The notes: a model not told the origin generated them from the sequence alone. DNA of 18,854 nucleotides from UBA3537 sp965662485 (GCA_965662485.1 CBFIIL010000031.1:1-18854), one strand, 5' to 3'. Counted from the stretch's first letter, positions 7,023 to 15,756 are shown. Numbers and translations: made by a program.

Positions 7023-7895
7023 TTATACCGCTTTTATTTGACGTACATGATACTCAGCCAGACCTTCTATTGGGCGTCTTTGAAAATTACCAACAGTAAA
7101 TCCATACTCTTGAGCAACTTCTTTTATTTCTCTTTGAAGGAAAAATGAAATTGATCCCGCAAAATGAACAGGAACCGTCTTAATTTCCTCTTTGAATTGC
7201 ATAATCATTGTTTCAACAAAAGACCTCAACCCTTTTTTGACAACCTTTTGTACATAATCAGATTCTTTGTTTAAAATCAAAAACTCAGCAAAAGTTGCCA
7301 AATATGCATTTGGATTAGGTTTTTTATAAAGATTAACTTTAATAAAATCATCATCCATATTATAACGTGTTTTGAAAATTAATTTCAAATCGTGTGGCAT
7401 AAAATTAAAGTAATAATCACGTAACAATTGGCGTCCAAAATAATTACCCGAAGCATCATCCATTATAGAATAACCTAGAGAGATGACACGTTGGTGTATA
7501 TTAGCACCATCAAAATAAGTGCAATTAGAACCTGTTCCTAATATACAGACTACAGCAGGGTTGTGCTCAACACCAACTGTTGAAAAAATAGCAGCATAGG
7601 TGTCTTCTTTCACATCCACAACTGCGTTTGTAAATATTGACTGTAGAACTTTCTTAAGCATTTTAGGAGCTTCTACAGTACCACATCCTGCACCATAGAA
7701 ATAAACATAATCAACATCTAATTTATGATCAACAAGTACCTTATTATCATTTACAATTTCAAAAGCTTCATTTTCTGAAATTATTGCTGGATTTAATCCT
7801 TTGGTTCGTTGTTTTTCAAAAACTTGTTGGCCAGTTTTTGGATCAATTGCGATCCAATCGCATTTTGTAGAACCACTGTCTATTATAAAAATCAT
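7023..7895 (-). CDS. BadF/BadG/BcrA/BcrD-type ATPase, N-acetylglucosamine kinase-like
   Basis: A 290-residue ASKHA-fold kinase. The phosphate-1 loop is IIDSGSTKCDW (residues 4-14) and the phosphate-2 loop is CILGTGSN (118-124). An adenosine-type motif, HFAGSISFF, lies near 244-252, and YGAGCG at 67-72 fits the connecting region. The length matches bacterial GlcNAc-kinase-like members of the BadF/BcrA family, which phosphorylate amino sugars such as GlcNAc or MurNAc during wall recycling. Substrate cannot be settled from sequence alone. The gene follows pfkA and gap on the same strand, 54 bases after gap ends, but a strong hairpin terminator occupies that gap and ends about 11 bases before this ATG. 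It is therefore likely expressed by read-through or from a promoter within gap. Confidence 0.85.
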   Translation of the reverse strand: MIFIIDSGSTKCDWIAIDPKTGQQVFEKQRTKGLNPAIISENEAFEIVNDNKVLVDHKLDVDYVYFYGAGCGTVEAPKMLKKVLQSIFTNAVVDVKEDTYAAIFSTVGVEHNPAVVCILGTGSNCTYFDGANIHQRVISLGYSIMDDASGNYFGRQLLRDYYFNFMPHDLKLIFKTRYNMDDDFIKVNLYKKPNPNAYLATFAEFLILNKESDYVQKVVKKGLRSFVETMIMQFKEEIKTVPVHFAGSISFFLQREIKEVAQEYGFTVGNFQRRPIEGLAEYHVRQIKAV

Positions 7896-7906
7896 AATAA
7901 TAATGT

Positions 7907-7944
7907 AAAAAAAATACTGCCATATAGAAGAGCAGTATTTTTTT
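7907..7944 (-). terminator. Intrinsic terminator after gap (possible attenuator before the kinase)
   Basis: On the minus strand a 6-base core stem, AATACTGC-side against GCAGTATT-side, is extended by A7 pairing with a T-run, giving about 13 paired bases around an 11-base loop (7921-7931). A run of eight T follows in the direction of gap transcription (7914 down to 7907). It starts 6 bases after the gap stop. The symmetric A/T flanks could also work on the plus strand, but no plus-strand gene ends nearby. The kinase ATG begins only 11 bases after the T-run. Confidence 0.8.
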
Positions 7945-7949
7945 AAGAT

Positions 7950-8951
7950 TTATAATGAGTTGATATGTTGAGCTAAGTCTACTAATTTTGATGAATATCC
8001 ATATTCATTATCGTACCAAGAAATCAATTTTACAAAGTTATCATTCAGTCCAATACTAGCATTTGCATCAAAAGTACTTGTTTTTGGTTCAGATACAAAG
8101 TCCTGGGACACTACACCTTCTTCAGTGTATCCTAAAACTCCATTTAATTCGTTTTCAGATGCTTTTTTTAGAGCAGCTTTTACTTCTTCAAAAGTTGCGC
8201 TTTTTTCCAATCGACATGTCAAGTCAACAACAGAAACGTCTACTGTTGGTACTCTAAAGGCCATTCCTGTCAATTTACCGTTCAGTTCTGGTATTACTTT
8301 TCCAACGGCTTTTGCTGCTCCTGTAGACGCAGGTACAATATTATTAAGTGATGCACGACCTAGTCTGTAGTTTTTACGTGATGGTCCATCTACTGTAAAT
8401 TGTGTTGCGGTAGCAGCATGAACTGTTGTCATAAGCCCTTCAACAATTCCAAAGTTGTCATTAATCACTTTGGCTAAAGGTGCCAAACAGTTTGTTGTAC
8501 AAGAAGCGTTTGAGACAATTTTGTGATCAGCTGTGATTTCGTGGTGATTTACACCCATAACAAACATTGGAGCATCTGCAGATGGGGCAGAAATTGCAAC
8601 TTTTTTAGCACCAGCAGTGATATGCTTTTGAGCACCTTCAAGTGTAGTGAAAATTCCTGTACAGTCCATAACTACATCGGCAGCAACAGCATCCCATTTG
8701 AGATCTTCTGGATTGCGCTCTGCAGTAACACGAATTTCATTTCCGTTTACAACTAAATTACCGTTTTCAACCTCTATACTCCCCTTAAATTGTCCATGTA
8801 CAGAATCATATTTAAGAAGATAGGCCAAATGTTCTACATCTAATAAATCATTAATTCCTACAACTTCTACATCAGGGCGTTCAGAAGCAATTCTAAAAGC
8901 GATTCTTCCAATTCTCCCAAATCCGTTGATTCCAATTTTTACGTTTGTCAT
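7950..8951 (-). CDS. gap: Glyceraldehyde-3-phosphate dehydrogenase, type I
   Basis: A 333-residue cytoplasmic glycolytic enzyme that oxidises glyceraldehyde 3-phosphate to 1,3-bisphosphoglycerate with NAD+. The Rossmann motif is KIGINGFGRIGR (5-16). Asn34-Asp35 at the end of the second strand favours NAD over NADP. The catalytic motif SNASCTTNCLAPL places the nucleophile at Cys151, with general base His178 in TVHAAT. The ending WYDNEYGYSSKLVDL is the usual C-terminal signature. Length is standard and all active-site residues are present. It lies 28 bases downstream of pfkA on the same strand, with no room for an obvious separate promoter, and is followed at once by a strong terminator. pfkA-gap therefore forms a glycolytic transcription unit. 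Confidence 0.98.
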   Translation of the reverse strand: MTNVKIGINGFGRIGRIAFRIASERPDVEVVGINDLLDVEHLAYLLKYDSVHGQFKGSIEVENGNLVVNGNEIRVTAERNPEDLKWDAVAADVVMDCTGIFTTLEGAQKHITAGAKKVAISAPSADAPMFVMGVNHHEITADHKIVSNASCTTNCLAPLAKVINDNFGIVEGLMTTVHAATATQFTVDGPSRKNYRLGRASLNNIVPASTGAAKAVGKVIPELNGKLTGMAFRVPTVDVSVVDLTCRLEKSATFEEVKAALKKASENELNGVLGYTEEGVVSQDFVSEPKTSTFDANASIGLNDNFVKLISWYDNEYGYSSKLVDLAQHINSL

Positions 8952-8979
8952 TTTATGTTTTGTGTTTCTAGTTAGTAAT

Positions 8980-9966
8980 TTATATACTCATTATATCAGA
9001 AACTCTTAGGAGTTCTGCGTCAATTTTTGAATGCCCTTTTACGGCTTTATCGATTGGGTATAGTTCTAGTTTATTGTTGATCGTTCCGACCATAACATTG
9101 TTTTTACCTTCCATTAAAGATTCTACGGCTTTAACACCCATTCGTGAAGCCAAAACACGATCGAAGCAAGATGGTGAACCACCACGTTGCATATGTCCCA
9201 AAACAGATACTCTTACATCATATCCTACAAGATTTTCTTCAACATAATCACGAAGTTCAAAAACGTTTTTACCTGTTTTATCGCCTTCGGCTACAACAAC
9301 AATGCTAGATGATTTTCCTGTATGCTTACTTTTTTCTAAAGATTCTAATAAACGATCTAGTCCAAGATCTTCTTCTGGTACTAATATTTCTTCTGCACCA
9401 GAACCAACACCGGCATTAAGGGCAATATGTCCAACATCTCTACCCATTACTTCAACAAAAAATAAGCGTTTGTGTGAACTTGCGGTATCTCTAATTTTGT
9501 CAATAGCTTCTACTGCTGTGTTCAGTGCTGTGTCGTATCCTAGTGTAAAGTTTGTTCCAACAATGTCATTATCGATAGTGCCTGGAATTCCAATCACAGG
9601 GAAATTAAATTCTTCATTAAAAACCATTCCACCAGTAAAAGTCCCATCGCCTCCAATAAGCACAAGAGCTTCAACACCACTTTTTTGAAGTTGATCATAG
9701 GCTTGTTGTCTTCCTTCTTTTGTTCTAAAACGATCTGAACGAGCAGATTTTAAAAAGGTTCCCCCTTTATTAATGATATTATTAACACTTCTTGCATCAA
9801 GAGGTTTAAAATCACCATCTATCATACCTTCATATCCTCTGTAAATACCAATGCATTCTATGTTATGAAAAGCACAAGTGCGCACCACAGATCTAATGGC
9901 TGCATTCATACCAGGAGAATCACCTCCAGATGTTAAAACACCTATTTTTTTAATTGGATTTGCCAT
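8980..9966 (-). CDS. pfkA: 6-phosphofructokinase, ATP-dependent type
   Basis: A 328-residue enzyme that phosphorylates fructose 6-phosphate to the 1,6-bisphosphate. Motifs are LTSGGDSPGMNAAIR near residue 11 (nucleotide loop), LIGGDGTFTGG at 103-113, the catalytic PGTIDNDI at 128-135, MGRDVGHIAL at 174-183 and GHMQRGGSPS for substrate binding. The glycine in GGDGT and the glycine in PGTIDND are the residues of ATP-using enzymes; pyrophosphate-dependent forms usually have Asp and Lys there. This indicates the ATP type. Length matches bacterial PfkA. It is first in a minus-strand unit with gap 28 bases behind. The 156-base spacer upstream, before the tamB stop, holds a near-consensus -7 box. 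Confidence 0.97.
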   Translation of the reverse strand: MANPIKKIGVLTSGGDSPGMNAAIRSVVRTCAFHNIECIGIYRGYEGMIDGDFKPLDARSVNNIINKGGTFLKSARSDRFRTKEGRQQAYDQLQKSGVEALVLIGGDGTFTGGMVFNEEFNFPVIGIPGTIDNDIVGTNFTLGYDTALNTAVEAIDKIRDTASSHKRLFFVEVMGRDVGHIALNAGVGSGAEEILVPEEDLGLDRLLESLEKSKHTGKSSSIVVVAEGDKTGKNVFELRDYVEENLVGYDVRVSVLGHMQRGGSPSCFDRVLASRMGVKAVESLMEGKNNVMVGTINNKLELYPIDKAVKGHSKIDAELLRVSDIMSI

Positions 9967-9986
9967 AATTGTATAGCTTTAGGCGG

Positions 9987-9994
9987 CTAAAGTA
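9987..9994 (-). promoter_or_regulatory. Candidate -7 promoter element for pfkA-gap
   Basis: TACTTTAG on the minus strand differs from TAnnTTTG at one position and lies about 21 bases before the pfkA ATG. No clear -33 TTTG lies at the right distance. The 156-base spacer 9967-10122 otherwise shows only an AAACGTTT palindrome (10055-10062) and no convincing tamB terminator. Confidence 0.3.
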
Positions 9995-10122
9995 ATAAAC
10001 TTTCTAATGAATAATAAAAAGGAAAGCGCATAATTTTTGTACTATTCAAAATTCAAACGTTTTCGTTAATAACTATTCTATTTTCAATGGGAAAACTTGA
10101 GCATTTAATAGCTTTACCAGTC

Positions 10123-13100
10123 TTATTGTTTGAATTCCATATAATTTGGAAGTAAAGATTTGTCAGTTGTATTTTTGCTTTGAGTATCTTCTTTTTTGTT
10201 ATTTTTTGAAAATAATTCTTTAAACAATTCTCTTAGATTATCGAATTCAATATTGTAGGATACTCCTAGTCCTTGAGTGTATCCTATTTGCTCACCAAAA
10301 TTTTGAATACTATTTTCTCGGTTGAAAAATTTTAATGATAGTGTTCTGTCCTCGTTAAGTAACACTTGTACCTCAAAATCTCCAGCAACTGTGGTTTCAC
10401 TAACACCACCTACTGGTACACCAACTTTACCATTAATCAGTACATTATCACTTATTTTTGTTGATAATGTAACCCCAACCCTACTGTCCGTTTCAAATTC
10501 AGGTGTATTTTTTCCAATATCTAAATCTAGACCCAACTTCACTTTATTTTCTTCATCAGAAAATATGTCATTCAAAACATTCGTTACACCATCAGAGACT
10601 AATTCAAACGCATCTTGAGAATCCAGAGCAAGTTTATTTCTAAAAGACCCTGTTGCAAGTAAAGACAATGCTTGAAAATCTCTTTTATCTTTATCACGAA
10701 GACGATCTTTTAATTCGCTATTTAGTGCAGAATTAATATTTGGGAAACGAAGATCAAACTCCAAATCTGGTTTTTCTAAGGCTCCTCTGAGGTTGGTAAC
10801 AACCTCTACTGGTATGGTTTGATTGATTGGATTATCTAAAAGCACAGATGGATTTACATTTATGCCATCATAAATTGCTTCAAGATTTATTTCAGCTTGA
10901 AGAGGGTCGCCTTCCCAAACCAGTGAACCATCTTTTACAAGTTTAAATTTTTTCTGAATTAATCGTCCCAAACTGTAGTTGTAATATCCTGAAAGTACTA
11001 GAAAATCGCCAAACATTAAGAATTTATCGTTGGTGTTGATTTGCGCCAGCATACTTCCATTTCCACGTCCACGAATTGAACTTCCTGTCTCCTTATCAAT
11101 AACAATTTCAATTTCAGCATCATCTGTAACATCCATATTAAATTCCATCTCCACCCCTTCAATGTCATCTAATTTTATGGATCTCCCTTGAGTTTTTTTA
11201 AGTTTTTCTTTTGGACTCAAAAACTTTATATATGAATTTTCACTAATCATTTCACTATCATTCAGGGGGATTTTGAAAATTGTTCCTTCGGAAGTTGTTA
11301 CATTGGCTTCTATAAAAAGCTGGTTCATAGGACCTGAAACGTTTATATTGCCTTCCACAAAACCAGTTCCATAATAAAGTGATTCTTCTGTTTCTTTGGT
11401 ATTAAGTACTAAAAGTCGCTTTGAATCAATATCCAAATCTAATGCCCAATCGCTAAAATTTGTATGGCTCATAGTTCCATTCAAAATACCCTCTGAAGAA
11501 AACTTTGTGTCTGTAAATTGAGCGGATTTGAATACAAAACTTTGAGATTTCAAGTCGACTCTTGTATTGTCTGCAAAAGCATAATCTATATTCAAATAGG
11601 GTACAGACATCCCTCCTTGATTTAATCTCAAAACACCATTAATTTGTGGTCGCTGCAATCGACCAGTAATCCTAGAATTGCCAGTCACTTTTCCTCTAAT
11701 ATTTGTGATAACACCATTACCAAAAGGTCCTATAGGATCTAGTAAAAAATCTTTAAATTTTAATTGTAAATCTAGATTTGAATTTTTCCCGGAAACATCT
11801 AAGTTACCTAGTGCAGAAAAGGTTTCATTTTTATCATCCTTTAAGGATATATTCACATCATAATTAGTAAGTGAAGTATTGCCTTTTATATCGGCCTTAA
11901 AGGCTCCTAAATTAAACTTATTGACCTCAAAATCATCAATTGTAAGTAATGATTTTGGTATATAAATTTTGTTTTGCTTTATAATATTTAAATCCCCGTT
12001 GATGGTTCCACCAAGTTGAAGACTATCGATATCTGGTGTAACTTTTGCTAGATCAACATTACTGAACTTCAAGTTCAGACTGCCAGAAAGTGAATCTTGT
12101 GATTGAGCACTCAAAATAAGTTTTTCGCCCTTGTGTGACATGTCCATATCCAATATTGAAACTTTATTAAAATCAGCATCAAATACAAGTTTATTTTTTG
12201 AATTGTCTAGAGCATTCAATTTCCATGGTACAGATTTAAAATTAATAAATGATGGCTTTAAACCGACAACAGAATTATCTCCTTCTTTAGTATAAAATAA
12301 ATTAAAATCAAACGTGTCTTCATTTTGTTTTCCACCTTTAAATTCTGATTTGATATAAAGGGTATCGTTTACAGTCAAATTGATTAAACTAAAAGCATTG
12401 GCATCATAAAAAGGTGTATTCAAACTATCCAATTCAATATAGGTATTAAAAATAGGGTTATCGTTGATGAGCTGAACCTCAATTTTCTTAGCAAAATAAT
12501 CCTCAATACTAATGTTTGGAGATTTAAATTTTAATGTGAATTTCTTTGGATTACTGTCCAATATTCCTCGAATATAAGTATTGGCTCCAACTCGAAGATT
12601 GGGGTAAAAAACTTCAATAATTTTGTTGTAAATCTTGAAATTAAAATCCATCGATTGATTTGGTGTAATATTGTCTACGGAATATTGAGAATAAATTCCA
12701 CTCAATGCATTTTTTAACATTTTAGGGATTTCTCTTATAATAAATTTACCTTTAAAAGTTCCTCTTATAATTTCGGGAGAGTTAACGGCAATTGTTCTAA
12801 CTCCGTTGATATCAAAATCCGACAACACCTGAAAGTCTTTAAAATAATAGTCATCATTTTGATTTTTGTACGAAGTGTTATTAAACTTTAGAAAACCTCG
12901 TACGTTATCAATATTAGTGCCTTTCATATCCATTGACACTTTTCCTTGAAAAACAGAAATTGAATCACGTGAAACTAGATTCAATTCATTTAGATTTGCA
13001 TTTTGAATATCGGCAGAGAAATCATAAACATTTTCGTCTTCTGAAAAATTTACGAGTCCCTTAAAATCCATTTTTAAATTTTCATCTGAAACTGCAAGTG

Positions 13101-14511
13101 AACCATTGAAAATCTTATTTTCAACAAAACCTTCAATATTCAAATTCTTATAAACATATTTATTCACTTCAAAAATAGCGCAAGTTCCAGTAATATTGGA
13201 TTGCAGCTTTTCCAAAGTAAACCCCTTTCCATGAAGTACAAAATCTGATGTGATTTGGCCAAAATTAGGTTGATTTATAAGGGTGCCTAAATCAAAATCT
13301 TTAAGTTGAATTGTACCTTTATATTGAGCATCATCAATGGATTCAATTTTTGAAAGGTTTAAATCGGCAACAACCCAGCCAAGTTCTGTTGAAGCCTCAA
13401 AATCAGCAGCAATAGATGGTCCAGAAATTTGGGTGGTTCCTTGCAATGTAAATACTCCAAGTGTCGAAAGATTTGTGGGGATATTTTCGCCTAAAATCCG
13501 AGGCAAGATGCGGTTCAAATCTGAATATTTTGAAGTCAAACGATCAATTTGACCTGTCATTTGAAAAGGTTTTGATTTGGAATCAATTAAATTTATTAAA
13601 TTAAATTGACCATCGATAAATGTGTTTCTATTGGATTTAAGTTTAAAATCTTGAAGCGATAAATTATTGAGTGTCCCTGAAATTTTAGTGTCGAAAGTTA
13701 CATTTTCGGAAGCTCCAAATTCTGGGAAAAACACATTAAGTTCACCAAGATTTACAGTACTTTCTTTGAAATTAGCATCCAGAGATACTTTATTTGAAAA
13801 ATATTTTAAATCTTCTCTTTTGTAATTAAACACCAAATTACCTTCTAATTTGGAATTCATTGTTTGAATTTTCAAATTTTGAAAATCCATTGAAGACAAC
13901 GTATACTTAAAATCTGTTTGAAGCAAATGCATTTCTACTCCCCTTGGATCAGAAAAACTTAAGCCGTTTATTTGCGTGCTAACTTCTGGCCCAAGAATTA
14001 AAAAATCGGTAACATTGATGTCTAATTCTTGGAAATCTAGTATTCGTTTACTTTCTGCTTTATTTTCATCTGTAAGAAGAAAATGTGAATTAGAAATAGT
14101 AATATCTTCTGAAGATAATTCAAATGGCGTAGATGATTTCTTTTGTTCACCATCCTCAAAACTTTCCACGAAAATATCCAAATTTGAATCTTTCTCACCC
14201 ATGTAGGTTTTGATATGAAAACGCAAGCCATATAAATCAATATCACCAAATAAAAGCTTATTATCATTTAATTTTGCAAAATTCAGAATAGAACTATTTA
14301 ATTCTTTCACAGCAATAAGAGTATCGTTATGATGGTCTCTTATGAGAATATTTTTGAGTTCTATATCTCCATTTAACTGAAGTCCAAGTTTTTCAACTCT
14401 TATGTCTGTACCATATTTAGAATTGATTTTTTTTGTTGCGTAGGCTCCCAAAGACGTTTGAACACTAGGAATTAATAGAATCAACAAAAAAATGATAAAT
14501 AGCATTACCAT
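10123..14511 (-). CDS. tamB: TamB-like (DUF490) inner-membrane-anchored periplasmic bridge protein
   Basis: A 1462-residue AsmA-superfamily protein. It has a hydrophobic N-terminal anchor (about 2-24), then more than 1000 residues of repeating short beta-strands of the kind that form a lipid-binding groove across the periplasm. The last 350-450 residues match the TamB/DUF490 domain in character (GRGNGSMLAQI, FLVLSGYYNYSLGRLIQKKF, LVWEGDPLQAEINLEA). In Proteobacteria TamB works with TamA in outer-membrane protein assembly and with YhdP/YdbH in phospholipid transport; no TamA or BamA gene is in this window. The ATG used (14511) gives an anchor with no preceding basic residues. The same frame is open upstream to 14574 and encodes a basic stretch including KTRLNIFKRIFAT, but offers only ATT/ATA/ATC as starts. 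The true N-terminus is thus uncertain. Confidence 0.88.
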   Translation of the reverse strand: MVMLFIIFLLILLIPSVQTSLGAYATKKINSKYGTDIRVEKLGLQLNGDIELKNILIRDHHNDTLIAVKELNSSILNFAKLNDNKLLFGDIDLYGLRFHIKTYMGEKDSNLDIFVESFEDGEQKKSSTPFELSSEDITISNSHFLLTDENKAESKRILDFQELDINVTDFLILGPEVSTQINGLSFSDPRGVEMHLLQTDFKYTLSSMDFQNLKIQTMNSKLEGNLVFNYKREDLKYFSNKVSLDANFKESTVNLGELNVFFPEFGASENVTFDTKISGTLNNLSLQDFKLKSNRNTFIDGQFNLINLIDSKSKPFQMTGQIDRLTSKYSDLNRILPRILGENIPTNLSTLGVFTLQGTTQISGPSIAADFEASTELGWVVADLNLSKIESIDDAQYKGTIQLKDFDLGTLINQPNFGQITSDFVLHGKGFTLEKLQSNITGTCAIFEVNKYVYKNLNIEGFVENKIFNGSLAVSDENLKMDFKGLVNFSEDENVYDFSADIQNANLNELNLVSRDSISVFQGKVSMDMKGTNIDNVRGFLKFNNTSYKNQNDDYYFKDFQVLSDFDINGVRTIAVNSPEIIRGTFKGKFIIREIPKMLKNALSGIYSQYSVDNITPNQSMDFNFKIYNKIIEVFYPNLRVGANTYIRGILDSNPKKFTLKFKSPNISIEDYFAKKIEVQLINDNPIFNTYIELDSLNTPFYDANAFSLINLTVNDTLYIKSEFKGGKQNEDTFDFNLFYTKEGDNSVVGLKPSFINFKSVPWKLNALDNSKNKLVFDADFNKVSILDMDMSHKGEKLILSAQSQDSLSGSLNLKFSNVDLAKVTPDIDSLQLGGTINGDLNIIKQNKIYIPKSLLTIDDFEVNKFNLGAFKADIKGNTSLTNYDVNISLKDDKNETFSALGNLDVSGKNSNLDLQLKFKDFLLDPIGPFGNGVITNIRGKVTGNSRITGRLQRPQINGVLRLNQGGMSVPYLNIDYAFADNTRVDLKSQSFVFKSAQFTDTKFSSEGILNGTMSHTNFSDWALDLDIDSKRLLVLNTKETEESLYYGTGFVEGNINVSGPMNQLFIEANVTTSEGTIFKIPLNDSEMISENSYIKFLSPKEKLKKTQGRSIKLDDIEGVEMEFNMDVTDDAEIEIVIDKETGSSIRGRGNGSMLAQINTNDKFLMFGDFLVLSGYYNYSLGRLIQKKFKLVKDGSLVWEGDPLQAEINLEAIYDGINVNPSVLLDNPINQTIPVEVVTNLRGALEKPDLEFDLRFPNINSALNSELKDRLRDKDKRDFQALSLLATGSFRNKLALDSQDAFELVSDGVTNVLNDIFSDEENKVKLGLDLDIGKNTPEFETDSRVGVTLSTKISDNVLINGKVGVPVGGVSETTVAGDFEVQVLLNEDRTLSLKFFNRENSIQNFGEQIGYTQGLGVSYNIEFDNLRELFKELFSKNNKKEDTQSKNTTDKSLLPNYMEFKQ

Positions 14512-14557
14512 TGTTGCAAAAATCCTTTTAAATATGTTGAGTCGTGTTTTAATAAGC

Positions 14558-14587
14558 CAAAAGATAGCGTAAAATTATAAAATCAAA
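14558..14587 (-). promoter_or_regulatory. Candidate tamB promoter
   Basis: On the minus strand TTTG (14587-14584), a 17-base spacer and TATCTTTT followed by G resemble the Bacteroidota pattern TTTG-N17-23-TAnnTTTG with one mismatch. Transcription would start near 14551-14554, leaving about a 40-base leader before the ATG at 14511. The spacer length is at the short end of the accepted range. Confidence 0.3.
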
Positions 14588-14645
14588 AAAACAAACAAAA
14601 AATTTAGAAGCAATTTTACACCATGCAACGCTCATTTTTTATTTC

Positions 14646-14676
14646 TTTGTAAAATCAAAGATTGACACTACAATTG
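14646..14676 (+). promoter_or_regulatory. Candidate tsaD-operon promoter
   Basis: TTTG at 14646-14649, exactly 19 bases, then TACAATTG at 14669-14676, which differs from TAnnTTTG at one position. This is the preferred Bacteroidota spacing, and it lies about 50 bases before the tsaD ATG. The -33 element is inside a 6-base-pair inverted repeat, TCTTTG-TAAAAT-CAAAGA (14644-14661). Confidence 0.45.
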
Positions 14677-14725
14677 TTTTGCCAAACTTGTACAAAGTAA
14701 ATGAATAAAATGAAGTAAACCTTCA

Positions 14726-15748
14726 ATGAACGAAGATAAAATATATATTTTAGGCATAGAATCATCTTGCGACGACACGGCAGCTTCTATTTTACATAAT
14801 GGAAAAGTACTAAGTAATGTGATTGCCAACCAGTCCATACACAAAGCATACGGTGGTGTTGTTCCTGAACTTGCTTCGCGAGCACATCAACAAAATATTG
14901 TTCCAGTTGTTGATCAAGCATTAAAACAAGCAGGGATTTCGAAAAACGAACTTTCAGCAGTTGCTTTTACAAGAGGACCAGGTCTTATGGGGTCGCTTTT
15001 GGTAGGTACTTCATTTGCAAAATCCTTGGCCTTTGGGTTAAATATTCCTTTGATTGAAGTCAATCATATGCAGGCACATATTTTAGCTCATTTTATAGAA
15101 AAAGAGGGATACAAAAAACCACAATTTCCATTTTTAGCCATGACGATTTCTGGGGGACACACACAAATTGTTCGTGTTGATGATGCTTTCGAAATGACGG
15201 TTATAGGCGAAACTATTGATGATGCCGTAGGCGAGGCATTTGATAAGAGCGGTAAAATACTTGGACTTGGATATCCTGCTGGACCTGAAATAGATCAACG
15301 TGCAAAACTAGGAAATCCTAAAGCATTTCATTTTACAAAACCTAAAGTAAAAGGACTTAACTTTAGTTTTTCTGGTCTGAAAACAGCAATTTTATATTTT
15401 GTTAGAGATCAATCCAAACAAAACCCTAATTTTACTACAGAGCGTTTAGATGATATTTGTGCTTCTATTCAATATACAATTGTTGGTATTTTGATGGATA
15501 AATTAAAGGTTGCTGTAAAAGAAACTGGAATCAATCGAATTGCTATTGGAGGTGGAGTATCTGCAAATTCCGGAATACGAACAGCACTCAAAAATGCGGA
15601 ACACAAACACGGTTGGGAAACTTTTATTCCTGCATTTGAATTTACAACAGATAATGCAGCTATGATTGCTATTGTTGGCTACTTAAAATATCTAAAAAAT
15701 GATTTTGCACAACAAAATACAACCGCTACTGCACGATTAAAATTATAA
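14726..15748 (+). CDS. tsaD: tRNA threonylcarbamoyladenosine transferase subunit TsaD
   Basis: A 340-residue ASKHA-fold enzyme that moves the threonylcarbamoyl group from TC-AMP to A37 of ANN-decoding tRNAs, together with TsaB, TsaE and TsaC/Sua5 (none in this window). Landmarks are the N-terminal ILGIESSCDDTAAS (8-21) and the metal ligands His114 and His118 in NHMQAH. Further ones are SGGHTQ at 142-147, the conserved GEAFDKSGKILGLGYPAGPEID, IGGGVSANSG, and Asp309 in TTDNAAM as the third metal ligand. Length is normal. The start follows a short leader that includes an unrelated five-codon frame at 14701-14718. It is the first gene of a five-gene plus-strand unit rich in RNA-modification enzymes. 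Confidence 0.98.
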   Translation: MNEDKIYILGIESSCDDTAASILHNGKVLSNVIANQSIHKAYGGVVPELASRAHQQNIVPVVDQALKQAGISKNELSAVAFTRGPGLMGSLLVGTSFAKSLAFGLNIPLIEVNHMQAHILAHFIEKEGYKKPQFPFLAMTISGGHTQIVRVDDAFEMTVIGETIDDAVGEAFDKSGKILGLGYPAGPEIDQRAKLGNPKAFHFTKPKVKGLNFSFSGLKTAILYFVRDQSKQNPNFTTERLDDICASIQYTIVGILMDKLKVAVKETGINRIAIGGGVSANSGIRTALKNAEHKHGWETFIPAFEFTTDNAAMIAIVGYLKYLKNDFAQQNTTATARLKL

Positions 15749-15756
15749 CTCTAGGA

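Noticed and set aside
9302..9688. Plus-strand 128-codon open frame inside pfkA
   Set aside because: It lies fully antisense to pfkA, which has intact catalytic motifs; the composition is typical of a shadow frame.
10055..10062. AAACGTTT palindrome upstream of pfkA as an operator
   Set aside because: A single 8-base palindrome in AT-rich sequence, with no second copy near the promoter candidate; it may be chance.
10123..14511. Internal sequence repeats or a tandem duplication in the TamB-like gene
   Set aside because: The repeating strand pattern is structural; I saw no near-identical repeated DNA segments.
14551..14635. Minus-strand 28-codon frame starting at 14635 in the tamB/tsaD spacer
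   Set aside because: It is short, has no homology I recognise, and ends inside the tamB upstream frame; no evidence of translation.
14701..14718. Five-codon frame (MNKMK) just upstream of tsaD as a regulatory leader peptide
   Set aside because: It is too short, contains no codon run suited to attenuation, and has no paired alternative hairpins; chance is likely in AT-rich sequence.
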